Of a stretch of 64,000 nt of DNA, positions 32,435 through 44,231 are shown piece after piece. How positions within the stretch are numbered: position 1 is the stretch's first letter; each line of letters starts with the position of its first letter. Both the position numbers and the translations under genes were made by a program. The stretch covers positions 32,945,047-33,009,046 of the forward strand of contig NC_090182.1 in assembly GCF_024679245.1 (NCBI RefSeq), written 5' to 3'. The notes under the pieces are model-generated. The model was not told the origin of the DNA and made no database searches. It was given only the letters and a program-made list of their open reading frames with translations. Source of the DNA: Pseudorasbora parva (Eukaryota > Chordata > Actinopteri > Cypriniformes > Gobionidae).

Positions 32435-35106
32435 CACTGTAAAAAGTGCTACACCCTCAAAGTAGGGTTTATATATTTAAAATAGTTATACTCTAGTTTA
32501 TTTTATTTGTTTTATACTAAAGAGAATCAAAATACTTCCTCTTTACTTAAAATTTATCAGCTTTTATATAACAAAATATTTTAAATAAAACCATTGCAAT
32601 TTATTTGGGTAGTTATTTGTATGTGGTTATTGTGTACAAGAAATGTTATAAAAGTGAGTTGACATACACAATTTATTTGAGCTGCGTTGTCGATGTGGCA
32701 GGGGTGTTCATCAAACGTAAATATTTTAAATTTTATAAGTTGGCATTATCCCTTTTTCTCTGGCGCGAGGGGACTTGCCCAGGCAGATGCAGTATCTCCC
32801 TCGGCACTTCAACTGATCGTTCGATGCAGCGGATCTGAGTTTCAGGAACTGATTAACACGGTAAGTTGAACAAATTTAGCCAAGTGACTGGTAATGTAAA
32901 GTCACGCGAAATCGCTTACTCCAGGGAGCTGAGGTTAGGTTTGCAAATTGTAGGCTACTGTGTAGCTAGCTATCCTGCACACATGGCAAGCTAAGATAGC
33001 TGCACAGTGCGGTCGATCGGCAGACAACAGTTAACATTAATAAGTTAATATGAAATTAATAAGTGCTGTAGTCATGCCTACTATGTGTTTTACATCATTG
33101 CCTGTTATCATCGCCACTGTAACAACATTCAGGAGGGACGTGTTTAAAAATGCAGATAGGTAGGTAATAATTCATTGCACAAATGCCCTCAGTTATATTT
33201 TTATATTGCACAGATTCAATTTCGGGATAATATGCGATCGAAACAGTAGCAATTTCAAGACAATAGTTCAATAGTTGTGCAGGCAAATAAGTGAAAGTAA
33301 AACGCAGGACTCTGGAATCAGTGATTATGTTAGTATACTTTTGCATTACTAATTCAGATGCAAAGTTTAGATTTTATAGATGTATGCTTAGTAGACTGTC
33401 TGTTTTTAGAGATTTTATCCACTTTTTTAATGCTGTGTAGTCGATTATTGACAGATTTGTGGTTGAAAAACCCTACAACTTCTAACCCATAAATAAGTTG
33501 CATTTAACACTGATTTTTAACCTTATTCTAACATGCATTTTCCTGGTCTTTAGATACCCAAGCGCTTTTGTTACATGGAGTCTTCAAGCTTCACATCCAG
33601 GTAAGAAACACTTCAAAATAGATACACGGCTATAACTCATCACACGGCTAAAGAATACAGTGCAGTATGAACTAAGTCAACAACAGTATCTTTTTCGTGC
33701 TGCGCCACAATCAGAAAAATTATGAGAAAAATTCTGGAATGTTTTCATTAAAAAGCTTAATTTCTTTTTGACTTAAGATAGAAGGACATGGACATCTTGG
33801 ATGACATGGGGGTGAGTAAAATTATCAGGAATTTTTTATTTGAAAGTAGACTATTCCTTTATTAAGGGGATGACCAATCAGGTACATGCAAATACAATTG
33901 CATTGTTTTATTGTAATGGATCATTTGAACCAATGGCATTGTCATGATAGACTTCACTCTGGTCTAATGCTCTAGTCACAGTATCCATCTAGTATCCACC
34001 ACTTTTACCAACAAAAATTAAATTTTGACTTTGTGTCTTATCTGTCTTCTACCTGTCTGCTATATGCATGTAATTTACAGTTTGTCTGACCAAAATCTTT
34101 ATCTTTTTTTTGTCTCCACCAATAGAGTCGTGATGAAACCGAGGTGCATATTGAGCTTGGCAGTTTTAGCCCACTGAAAATGTACATTTGCCATCAACCC
34201 GATACAATTTGGATGATCATAGAAGGACAGCCCGTGGTCAGAGGTTTGCCAAACCTGTCGAAAGCATGCTGCCTCCTGTTTGGACTTACCTATGCCCTTG
34301 ACCTTAAGTATCCCTAAAAACTGATGTATACATTTGAGATATATCAGTGGCTCTTTGTGGGACTGATACTTAATGTGGACTTTGGACTGTGTTCTGTTTT
34401 CTCATTACCTCATGAGGTATATAATCAACACCGTTGTGTACAATGTGATGTTATGGCTTAAATTTACCTTTATCTAAACATTGCAGATTGGGCAGTTTGG
34501 ATATTTTACTTTACTCTTCAGAACAGGTGAAAATACACATATACAGTGTTTGTTTTATATTATTGTGTACATGTGCAGCCACATTTATTGGCTGTTTTGT
34601 AGTCACTGTTAAAAGTGACACTGGTTGACATTAAATAAATATTATTGTCTTCAGTCTATCTTCCCATCTTTTTTTTCTTCAATTGAATGTGTAATTGTTA
34701 TTAACAAAGTCTGATTATGCAAAGTTAATCACTGTAGTGCTTAGAATATAGACATTTAGATTTATTTTCCGAGATTATAGCTAGGGCTCAATTAAAATGT
34801 TTATTCACGTGTGATTAGGTTAATTTTACTAAGAAAATACATTTCATAAAACCTAATTAAAATGAGTACAGGTTACTTGTAACAACCCACAAATAAGTTA
34901 CATGTACTAAGAAAAGTAGGTTTATCTAACTGATTAATACTAGTATTATTAGTTAACTCAACTTGATTTTGTTGCGTTTGTATTATGTAATGTTACAGTG
35001 TTTATTATACTTAAAAAATGCTGCAAGTTGACTCAACTTAAAACATCCAATGCAGCCACTTGCCTCACTTTTTATGAGTTATATATAGGTAGTACTTTTT
35101 ACAGTG
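32435..35106 (+). mobile_element. CACTG-bounded element carrying gene-like exons
   Basis: The ends are CACTGTAAAAAGTGCTAC and, inverted, GTAGTACTTTTTACAGTG: 18 bases with one mismatch. TA lies directly outside both ends. CACTG ends fit the CACTA/EnSpm-Chapaev group, though these usually leave 2-4-base duplications and only TA is seen. Similar single ends occur at 38406-38418 and about 61695. Inside are exon-like segments but no recognised transposase. Confidence 0.6.
33554..34317 (+). pseudogene. Two-exon remnant, C-terminal part of a fish SAMD3-like family
   Basis: Exon 1 (33554-33600) lies between a TAG acceptor and GTAAGA donor. Exon 2 (34126-34317) follows CCACCAATAG. Read in the phase that keeps both open, exon 1 gives TQALLLHGVFKLHIQ and exon 2 begins SRDETEVHIELGSFSPLKMY, then a segment with IIEGQPVVRGLPNLSKACCL and FGLTYALDLKYP before TAA. 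After the stop the frame goes on KLMYTFEIYQWLFVGL, which resembles the conserved end of multicopy fish proteins annotated as SAMD3-like. So the stop is probably a mutation. The family call is from memory; no SAM domain is visible. Confidence 0.45.
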
Positions 35107-35108
35107 TA

Positions 35109-36360
35109 GGAAAGATCTGCTTGCCTGTTAGTTTCTTCTTTTTCGAGAGAGAGACTGCTCAATGAGTGTTTTATTTTTGCTCAACGGATTTTTCTTTTGA
35201 ACTACTGAATCTTTTAAGCTGACTTTGAACCGAATCTTTGAGTAGAATCTTTGAGTAGAATCTTTGAACTAATCTTTGAACCGCCCCGGATATGTTTTTT
35301 TTTTGTCTGCATGTTTTGTTTTGTTTTTGTCTACATGTTTTTTTGTTTTGTTTGTTTTTTACTCTCAAAGTGACGGTAGCCATTGACTTGCATTTATATG
35401 AATCAAAGAGGAATGCGGTTTCAGCTAAAAAAAATCTTTACTGATATACTGAAGAAAAAAGTCACCTTTTATGCATCTTGGATGGCCTGTAAATTTAACA
35501 ACAAATTAGAATTTTGGGGTGAACTATCCCTTTAATCAAGAATGATTAAATTTATTAGGGTGTAAAGCTAATAAATGATTTGTTGACGCATGTTTTATTA
35601 TCAGACTAAATTATAAATGCCAGCAATGACTGATTCAGATGCATTTTTTAAAGAGTACAATTTAGAATTAATTTCTTAATAATTTACTCACGCCCATGTC
35701 ATCCAAGATGTTTATGTCTTTGTAACTTTTTGAAAACATTCCAAATTTTTCTCCATATAGTGGACTTCACTGGGATCAACAGGTTGACGATCCAAACTGC
35801 AGTGTCAGTGCAGCTTCAAATTGCTCCCAGACAAGGAATAAGGGTCTTATCTAACGAAACAATCTGTCTTTTAAAAAAATCTGCGGTGTTTTACCCTGTT
35901 TGACTTAGTCTTTGCACTTCCGCTTTGCAAACACTGGATTGGTTCTTCCACCTATGTCACGCATGACCTTTCCAGTGCTATAACATAATGTGAGAAGATG
36001 CAGAGCTAGTGCAAAACAAGCATTTGTGGTTAAAACGTATTCCGATGGTTTGGCTCAATTAGACCTTTTTTCCCCGTCAAGGATTGTGTAGAGCTCTTTG
36101 AAGCTGCACTGACTCCAATTTTGACCTTTAACCCATTGGTAACCATTGAAGTCCACTATATCGAGAAAAATCCTGGAATGTTTTCCTCAAAAACGTAATT
36201 AATTTCTTTTCAACTAAAAAAAAAGACATGAACATCTTGGGGTGAGTAAATTATCAGGAAATTTAATTCTAAAGTGAACTAAATAATTTTTAAATATTTT
36301 ATTTAGTTTAATAAAATAATGACTTTATTTATTAATTTATTTAAAATAATGCTTTTCATG
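35109..36360. other. No gene; MITE fragments
   Basis: 35440-35535 ends in GGGGTGAACTATCCCTTTAA, the end seen in the 37186-37469 MITE. 35690-36270 has inverted ends (CCCATGTCATCCAAGATG-like and CATCTTGGGGTGAGTAAA). No coding frame was recognised. Confidence 0.5.
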
Positions 36361-36363
36361 CAG

Positions 36364-36794
36364 TAAACTCAGCACAGAGCTTCCGGATTCCATGTCAGAA
36401 CGCCGGCTCATCCTTTTCCTGGGGGGATATCAAGACCTTATCAAGGAATACCTTGTGAGTTGAAAGGCCACATTCTATTTTGATTTTATTTTTCAGAAAA
36501 TTTTACATTTGTGGTAGCAAAATATGTGTTTTGTTTTTTTTTATATGTTTTTTTTTTTTTTTTTTTTAATTGTATGTGCACTTCTTTAGGATAACCAACG
36601 AGATAATTGCGAGGGTGAGCTGGGTGATTATATATTCACGGTATTCCAGAAAGTGCTCTTACAGCCACATTCTATTTTGATTTATTTTTAAGAAAATTTT
36701 ACATTTTTGGTAGCAAAATGTTTTTTTTTTTTTTTTAAATTTAATTTATTTTTATGTGCACTACTTTAGGATAACCAACGAGATGATTGCGAGG
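36364..36794 (+). pseudogene. Exon-like segments, one tandemly duplicated
   Basis: A segment 36364-36454 follows a CAG acceptor and ends at a GTGAGT donor. In one phase it is open and gives KLSTELPDSMSERRLILFLG followed by GYQDLIKEYL. A 25-base exon-like piece follows at 36590-36614 (TTTAG acceptor, GTGAGC donor; DNQRDNCEG). It recurs at 36770-36794 with GTAAGC, 180 bases later, within a tandem duplication of about 180-195 bases (about 36465-36662 and 36663-36835). The protein family is not recognised with confidence. It may belong to the same old gene as the remnant at 33554-34317. Confidence 0.4.
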
Positions 36795-36835
36795 GTAAGC
36801 TTATATTCACGGTATTCCAGAAAGTGCTCTTACAG

Positions 36836-37181
36836 CTTCATTGGCACAAGATGTCAAGTAGTCTTTTCAGTAGACTCCAGTGAACTTGAAGTAATGTTTG
36901 AATGTGCTTATGTCTAGTCTGTGTTTGAAAGAATGTCTCTAGTTTAATTTGTTTTCTTATGTTTGTAAGATTATTCATTTGTTTAATATGTTTGTCTATA
37001 TCTAGTTGTATGTTTGAATCTGTAGTTGATTGGTGAAAGGGTAATCACCCATTGCTGTTAAACATTTTCCATGATCTGTTTATTTTTTAATTAGATTTTT
37101 TTAACATGGTTCAGAGCATTACCTGTAAGCTATTCTAAAGCACTTATCACTTGATAGAAATGGTTCCATTTTAAGAATATG
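36836..37181. other. No gene seen
   Basis: AT-rich sequence with several TATGTTTG and TTAATATG motifs and no recognisable feature. Confidence 0.5.
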
Positions 37182-37185
37182 TTAA

Positions 37186-37469
37186 AGGGATATAGTTCAT
37201 CCAAAAATGGTTCATGTTGTTCCAAACATGTATGAGTTTCTTTCTTCTGCTGAACACAAAAGATCTGTTGAAGAATGTTGGTAACCAGACAGTTGACGGT
37301 ACCCATTGACTTCCAGAGTATTTTTTTTTTTCCTGCTATGGAAGTCAATGGGTACCGTCAACTGTCTGGTTACCAACATTCTTCAACACATCATCCAATG
37401 TGTTCAGCAGAAGGAAGAAACAAATACAGGTTTGGAACAACTTGAAGCATTTTTTGGTGAACTATCCCT
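37186..37469. mobile_element. Palindromic TTAA-type MITE
   Basis: TTAA lies at 37182-37185; the right flank has decayed to TTTT. The ends are AGGGATATAGTTCATCC and GGTGAACTATCCCT. The centre is almost a perfect hairpin: AAGTCAATGGGTACCGTCAA has its inverse on the other side of a T-run. Confidence 0.85.
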
Positions 37470-37729
37470 TTTTATTTATGTGGCTAATTTATTCGCATAA
37501 CCACTGTTTATATTTATTTTTATAGATAGATTAGTGGCTCAGTTTTTAGCATAATCCTGTGCAAAGACAACTTTTCAAAAAGACTGTTAATGAAATGGAT
37601 GTTAAGTGTATCAGGAAGTTTCATTTGCACAACAAATATGAACAGTTTGTAATGATTTCTCAAAGTTTGTAAAAAGGGAAATTAAATGTAATAAAATAAA
37701 TTGTTAATAAATATTTCTAAAGCTATTTG

Positions 37730-38418
37730 AGTCTTGTGTGATTGAAATTAAGTTGATAGAATGTAGTTATTTAAGTTGAGAAAACTTATTTTTTTAAGGG
37801 TTACCAATTGAATTAATTTTTTTAAGTTGATCCAACTGTAGGAAAAACTAAAACATTTAATTTGGAATGGAATTAAATTAAGTTATACTAATGTAAATAA
37901 TAGGGTTGAAAGAACTCAATTAATATAAGTGTGATTGATAAAATGTAATAATTTAATTTGAGAGAACTTAGCATGTTTAGGTCTTACCAATTGAAGTAAT
38001 TTTTTAAGGTGATCCAACTGTAGGAAAAACAAAAATATTTAAGTTGGAATGGAATGAAATTAAGTTAGATTAATGTAAATTATAGGGCTGAATGAACTCA
38101 ATTAATATAAGTGTGATCGATAAAATGTAATAATTTAAGTTGAGAGAACTTAACATGTTTAGGTGTTACCAATTGAAGTAATTTTTTAAGTTGCTCCAAC
38201 TCTAGGAAAAACTAAAATATTTAAGTAGGAATGGAATGAAATTAAATTGAATGAACTCAATTTTCTCAATGAACTCAATTAATATATGTGTGATTGACCC
38301 ATTGAAAGTAAGTTGATAAAACATAATTTAAGTTGAGAGAACTTAACATGTTTAGGTGTTACCAATTGAAGTAATTTTTTTTAAGTTGATCCAACTGTTC
38401 ACTTTTTACAGTGAGTGT
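37730..38418. repeat. Diverged tandem repeat, ~190-base unit
   Basis: About 3.5 copies of a block with TTACCAATTGAAGTAATTTT, AAGTTGATCCAACTGTAGG and GAACTCAATTAATATAAGTG. It ends in CACTTTTTACAGTG, the same end as the 32435-35106 element, so it may be the subterminal repeat of a related element. Confidence 0.8.
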
Positions 38419-39587
38419 GTTAGTGAAGAGAGGCTCTGTGATCAAGAGTAAACGCTGCTCTGTCTGAAAGACTGCGAGTTTGAGTCGCTTATAACGTGCG
38501 TTTGAAAAAGCAACATGAGTCAAACATCTTCACAAACTAGTAAAGCGTTCATAAACCTGTTCAACAAAAGACGTTTAATAACATCTTTTAATTCACTTCA
38601 TATCGTCAGACGAGTGTTTGTGAGCTGATGTGGCTTCTCATCACAGAAAAAAGCAGACGATGCAGTGATGTCTATGTCAATCAGCACTGCATTATAATAT
38701 ACTTTATTATTATGAAAATACCTTTGACAGCTTGAAGAACTCAAATACACCATATTTAGCTGCAGTCGTGTTTATTGTCATCATGTTTAATCAAAGCGTT
38801 TCTATCTTCTGTTTACACCATGTTAGCTTCACATCAGGGATTTCCTTGAAACTAATGTCATTACTTCTCTGAGGCAAATGTAGCTTTTCCGCTTGAGGGT
38901 ACCCTCTGGCTTTCAGTATGAATTTTGGGTAATTAAAAAGAAAGTTTATTATCAATTTCTTATCAATTATAAGAAATTGATATTTCTTAATAATAATAAG
39001 ATAAACAACACAGATTTTTATAATAATAATAATAATAATAATATTTTATTTAACTTTTTAGGCTTAGGCTTAGACCTGTCTAATGTGTTTTAGTCTTAGG
39101 CTGTGTGCATATTAATAGGTAACTCAATAGAGAGGATTAGACCCTAATCTAAAGTGTGACTAAAAATTACTTTTGGTCATTTAGAAGTGAATGTATTTAT
39201 CATTACGGTTCATAAATCCCTCTTTACATGACTGCTATTAGACTGAGCCCACGCTCATAGTGAAGAATGGGATTTACGAAAAGGTCATAATGTTTACAAA
39301 TCATTTTTCATAGGCACTGATAAAGAGTGCAATTACAGTCACGAAGCACTGAAGAACTCGTGACTGTGGATCCACCATCATCTTCCTCTGAGTTTAAGGG
39401 CTGCCGTTAATTCTGCATGGTGGAGGCCATTGCGTTGTCCTCAGCTTAGAGGTTGCTTTTTATTATCTTGGCAGGGTGGAGCGGCAGTGCGGCACAGAGG
39501 TGTTCAGCATTCAGCTCAGAGTTGCAGCCCGCAGAGGCTTCTGGAGAAATGTGAACGCCACTGTCACACTTGGCTGCTGTCCCAATA

Positions 39588-39590
<3 letters not shown>
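38419..39590. other. No gene; (TAA)n at 39020-39043
   Basis: No conserved frame. A short TAA microsatellite at 39020-39043 is the only clear feature. Confidence 0.55.

Positions 39591-39676
<86 letters not shown>
39591..39676. repeat. (CT)n microsatellite
   Basis: About 42 CT units, the longest pure dinucleotide run in the window. It creates Ser-Leu repeats in two open frames that are not real genes. Confidence 0.98.
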
Positions 39677-39681
<5 letters not shown>

Positions 39682-40319
39682 ACCATCTCTGGGCGGAATA
39701 CAGACAAATACTGAAAAGTGTCCTCCATTTTCTGTTCATCTGCTGTTGAGTCAGATAGTATGTCTAGGGAAGTATCGAATACTTGTCTTCAGAAAAAAAA
39801 CATCAAACGAGTATAAAATAATGGCAAAAAAATAACTTATATTATTTTTTTTACATTCTGTTTAGTTAATTTTAATTTGTGTTTTATTTCAACACAAATG
39901 TATAAATGTTTGCAGAGACACTTGGCAAGTGTATAGACATTTTTACTTGTTCCTGGGATGTTTTTTGTTCCAAATACCTAGTCGGTAACACTTTACTTGA
40001 AGAGGTGTGCATAAGACTGACATGACACCTTCATAATCATGACATGACACGTGTCATGAATATGAAGGAGTTTTTATGCATGTTTATGACAACTGTCATT
40101 AAGTGTCATTCGCTTAATTGTGTCATTTTTAATGCAATGATGACATTTCGGAGTTGTCTTTGTTATGACAACTTGACATAAACCAATACATCATAACCTG
40201 TCAGTGTCTTTGTCATGACAACTTGACATTACCAAGACAACATAACCTGTCATAAACAGACATGAAATGACATAGCAGATTAATTATTAAATTTAAGAAA
40301 CTACTTAGCTTTTTGGGTT

Positions 40320-40815
40320 TACATTACATTAGTTGCTAGGCAACGTGGGGGAGAGGATGCTGGCGTTGTCTGTTCGCCGCTTCTCCACCCACAAATCATG
40401 TTAACTTTACTATTAAATTTAGATGTTATTTTATTTTCTTATGTTTGTGACTAGTCTAACAGAGCTACTATTGGGACTGTTGCTGATTGGTGGCAGCCAC
40501 TGATAGGATGTTGTTTTTTCACCGCTTCTCTTCTGTTTTTGTTTGAATTTGTGGTTGGTTTTGGTTTGAAGGACATTTGATGTTGCTCGCTGCGGCTGCT
40601 CTCTCTTCTGGGTGTCGGCTGCTCACTGGTGGTCTCCCTCGGGCATGAACTGCATGGTGGCTGAAGTTTGCTCCATGCTAGCGTCATCAACGTCCGGCAT
40701 GATGTTGAGATTATTGTTATTCATGTATTGTTATTTTTTCCCTTTGTTGCACTTTGAGATTCTTCGGAATGAAAAGTGCGTTATAAATAAAATCTATTAT
40801 TATTATTATTATTAA
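40320..40815 (+). repeat. Probable retroposon fragment with (TTA)n tail
   Basis: The segment ends GAAAAGTGCGTTATAAATAAA followed by a TTA microsatellite (about 40794-40815), the kind of 3' tail used by fish LINE/SINE elements. No RT motif was found. Confidence 0.45.
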
Positions 40816-40884
40816 TAAATTGTCATGTGGTTGGTTTTGACGTTGGCTGTCATTAGGCTATTATAATGTCATGATTTTTTTATA

Positions 40885-41190
40885 AATTTAATTTGTCATT
40901 TACATGTCATTAAGTGTCAATACTCTGTCAAAATATTTTATAACATTGTCATGAATATATTTCTTGACCTAAACTACAGTGGTACAAGTTGAATTTGTCA
41001 TTAACATGTCATTAAGTGTCAATACTGTGTCAAATTATTTCATAACATTGTCATGAATATATTTCTTGACCTAAACTACAGTGGTAAAAGTTGAATTTGT
41101 CATTAACATGTCATTAAGTGTCAATACTGTGTCAAAATATTTCATAATTGTAATATTTCATAATATGTCAAATTATTTTATAACAGTGTC
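40885..41190. repeat. Tandem array, ~112-base unit
   Basis: Three copies of a block with CATTAAGTGTCAATACTGTG and ATTTCTTGACCTAAACTACAG. The third copy is partly rearranged. Confidence 0.85.
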
Positions 41191-42170
41191 ATGAATATTT
41201 AGCTTGACCTGAAATATGGCATCATAGAGGAAATCGTACAGAGTCATTAAAAACTATTAATATAACTCAAAATGATAGCGTGGCATAGACATATAAACCT
41301 ATGATGTCTATGGTGGCACCACTGGTAATGTGTACGCTGTAACAGTTGTTGACAGAGCCTCAGTCAGGTTAGTTTGTTTAGGTGTTTAATGTCAATTTAG
41401 TTTGCAGTAAGTAAAAACAATTCACAACAACGTTATTTTGGGTTTAATATACTTTATTTAAACTTTCGCTCACTCTTTAATGAATAGTTTGAGTTTATTC
41501 TCACCATTCCGTTTGTTATGGTGGAGTCCCGTGTGCTGGTGCACCGTCAAAAGGGGTTCGGGCGGAAACATAGGCCCTATATATAATGTTCCGGCCTAGG
41601 CTCTAGCCGCAAACATTCCTTGTTCAGCCCGGAGTGGGGCTCTAAAGACTATTTCTCTTATTTTTATACATCGGAAGATAATTTATAAAGTGAAGTCATT
41701 TGACAAAGTGTTATTTTTCTGTGTTTGTTTATGTGTGTATATGATGTTGATATATATATGTTTATTTTGTGTAATGGCCATTATTTGTGTATGTGTTTTC
41801 CCCTTTTTGCGTTAATTGGTGCTGGTCACCTGTGTATAAATTCATGCCTCGTGTTTTTAAGAGTCAGTTCTGTGAGAGGGCAGGTCTTAAAAATTAAATG
41901 ATTGATTTTATTTCTCGAACTCCTTTTCATATTTTTAAGACATTTGAAATTGTCTATTATCTAACCTTCTGTTGAAGCTGGTGGAGGAAACTTAAAAAAT
42001 AAAATAAAACATTGTGAACTGAAAAATATTAATGATGCTGTTATTAAAAAATAATTTGACAGCGTATTAACACCTAATTACATTTTACTGACAAATTAAA
42101 CTTTTGCCACTGAAAAAAAATGTATGACATTATAATGGCCTCAGTCAACATCAAAACCAACCACATAACA
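41191..42170. other. No gene; promoter- or LTR-like block
   Basis: 41340-41900 is GC-richer, with CCCTATATATAATG at about 41577 and an ATTAAA near 41893. It could be an LTR remnant. No target duplication or partner was found. Confidence 0.3.
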
Positions 42171-42505
42171 GTTTAAGGTTAACCCTATAAGCTAAGTAAG
42201 TTTCTTAAATTTGATAATCTGTTATGTTATGTTTATGACAGGTTATGTTGTCTTGGTAATGTCAAGTTGTCATGACAAAGACACTGACAGGTTATGATGT
42301 ATTGGTTTATGTCAAGTTGTCATAACAAAGACAACTCCGAAATGTCATCATTGCATAAAAAATTACATAATTAAGCGAATGACACTTAATGACAGTTGTC
42401 ATAAACATGCATAAAAACTCCCTTCATATTCATGACACGTGTCATGTCATGATTATGAAGGTGTCATGTCAGTCTTATGCACACCCCTTCAAGTAAAGTG
42501 TTACC

Positions 42506-42960
42506 CTTGCTTCTCTCTAGTTTTTGATGGATTGCAGCTCTTTGTGTTCCGGAATTACATTGTTTTGTGCTGCTGACTGAAACCAGAAACAAAAAGAGCC
42601 TAAAATAGAACCTCAAAAATTGTGAAAGACTCTAAACATCATTTTGATAAAATAAAATAATATCATATTACAATCTTTTAAGAAACAAATGTGGAATAAA
42701 TTTGGCCTGACATTGACTTCCTGTCTGCACTGATCTTAATCACCAGGCTGGAGATCATGTTTAGTCGGTAAAAACAAACTGATCCAATAAAACCAGATAA
42801 ACAAGTCTGTAGCCATTTATCGGCATCTGTTCTTTTTTTAACTCCTTAAATGTTTTATATATAAAGAAATACATACTTTTCAAACATTTTCAAAGTCATT
42901 TACACTCACATGAGGTAAATAATCAGTCATGTTAGTGGACTAATAAAAGTTGCTTGAAAA
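42506..42960. other. No gene seen
   Basis: AT-rich sequence between the inverted-repeat element and DIRS copy B without recognisable features. Confidence 0.5.
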
Positions 42961-43370
42961 CGTCTCAGGTTACGTATGTAGCCCTAGTTCCCTGAGGGAA
43001 CGAGACGCTGCGTCGAAACGCTGTGAGAACGCCTCTGCGTTAATGCGTCGTGAAGCGCCTGTAGAACCATTCCATCGGAGAAAAGATCGATCGTCTGCGT
43101 GATGACGTCATCGACCGGAAGCTATAAAGCGTCCGTGAAAACAAACAGGAACTAACTTCTGATAAAGCCTGAAGTAAGTGATCACGGACACGCCGGGAGT
43201 ATGGCAAAGCGACGCAGCGTCTCGTTCCCTCAGGGAACTAGGGTTACATACGTAACCTGAGACGTTCCCTTTCGGGGAACTCGAGCTGCGTCGAAACGCT
43301 GTGAGAACGCTTATACCCACATCGCCATAGGACCAAGTGTCTCGTATGTGTGAAGCCGAAGCGCACACGG

Positions 43371-44221
43371 TTACGAGAGAACCTGCGCCCCAACAGTAGA
43401 TGCCAGGTCTAGTTCATAGAACCTGACGAAGGTTAAAGGAGACGACCATCCGGCCGCGTTACAAATATCGTGGAGGGAAGCCCCCGACAAGAGTGCTTTT
43501 GAAGCAGCCATACCCCTGGTTGAATGCGCCCAGACAGCCAGTGGAGACGGCTTATGAAGACCGCTTCATAAGCAAGTGAGATAGCCTCGACCACCCACTT
43601 GCTTATCCTCTGCTTGGATACTGGAGCCCCCTTCTTAGGGGGTCCGAAACAGACAAATAATTGGTCAGATTTTCTCCACAGGGCAGCTCTGTGGACGTAT
43701 GTATCCAGTGCCCTCACAGGACACAGCAGATTTAATCTTTCCTGGTCTGACGTCTTAAATGGAGGAGGACAGAAGGCTTGGAGAGTGATGGGGCCCCGTG
43801 GGCTCATAGGAACCTTGGGGACATAACCCGGCCTGGGATGCAGAAATGCTTTCACCATCCCCGGCGCAAACTCTAAACATGAGGGCCCTACCGACAGGGA
43901 CTGAATATCTCCTATTCTTTTGAGAGACGATATGGCCAAAAGAAAGATGGTTTTTAGGGTGAGGAACTTGTCCGAGACCTCCTCCAGAGGTTCGAACGGT
44001 GGTCCGGACAAGCCCCTCAGAACAATGGCCAAGTCCCATGCTGGGACCCTCGAGTGCATAGCCGGCCTCAACCTTAAAGTGCCACGGAGGAAGCGTGTAA
44101 TTAGAGGGTGTCTTCCCAAAGACACTCCACCGAAAGGGACGTGGAAGGCACCCAAGGCCGCCACGTACACCTTTATTGTGAGAAAACCACTGCGGGCAGT
44201 GGGAATTCTCCGCCGAAGCAA
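43371..44221 (-). pseudogene. DIRS tyrosine recombinase, copy B, 5'-truncated and frameshifted
   Basis: A deletion joins the post-RNase H region directly to the YR at STIKVYVAALGAFHVPF, removing the N-terminal part of the core-binding domain. The catalytic Arg in SSLKRIGDIQSL is present. A frameshift near 43560 follows EAISLAYEA; in the shifted frame HSTRGMAASK, the Tyr segment and the normal end GAQVLS with its TAA at 43371-43373 are present. It cannot encode a working recombinase. Confidence 0.9.
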
Positions 44222-44231
44222 ATAGGTCTAT

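Larger units (their letters stand above)
39984..42505. mobile_element. Inverted-repeat element with GGTAACACTTTACTTGAAG ends
   Basis: The ends are GGTAACACTTTACTTGAAG and, inverted, CTTCAAGTAAAGTGTTACC. Arms of about 330 bases (39984-40310; about 42175-42505) contain several GTTATGACAACTTGACAT-like repeats. The first 12 bases match the ends of the 12-kb element at 18995. No clear target duplication is visible (GTC / CTT flanks). The middle holds a retroposon tail, a tandem array and no transposase. Confidence 0.8.

Noticed and set aside
32605..32869. Possible first exon ending at GTAAGT (32860)
   Set aside because: The phase needed to join the exon at 33554 contains a stop codon just before the donor, so it cannot be supported as coding.
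39430..39835. Open frames rich in Ser-Leu across the CT microsatellite
   Set aside because: Frames exist only because CT repeats lack stop codons.
26008..43368. 86-codon frames at 26008-26268 and 43108-43368 that are nearly identical
   Set aside because: They span the ICR and right ITR of DIRS copies A and B; conservation comes from the repeat itself.
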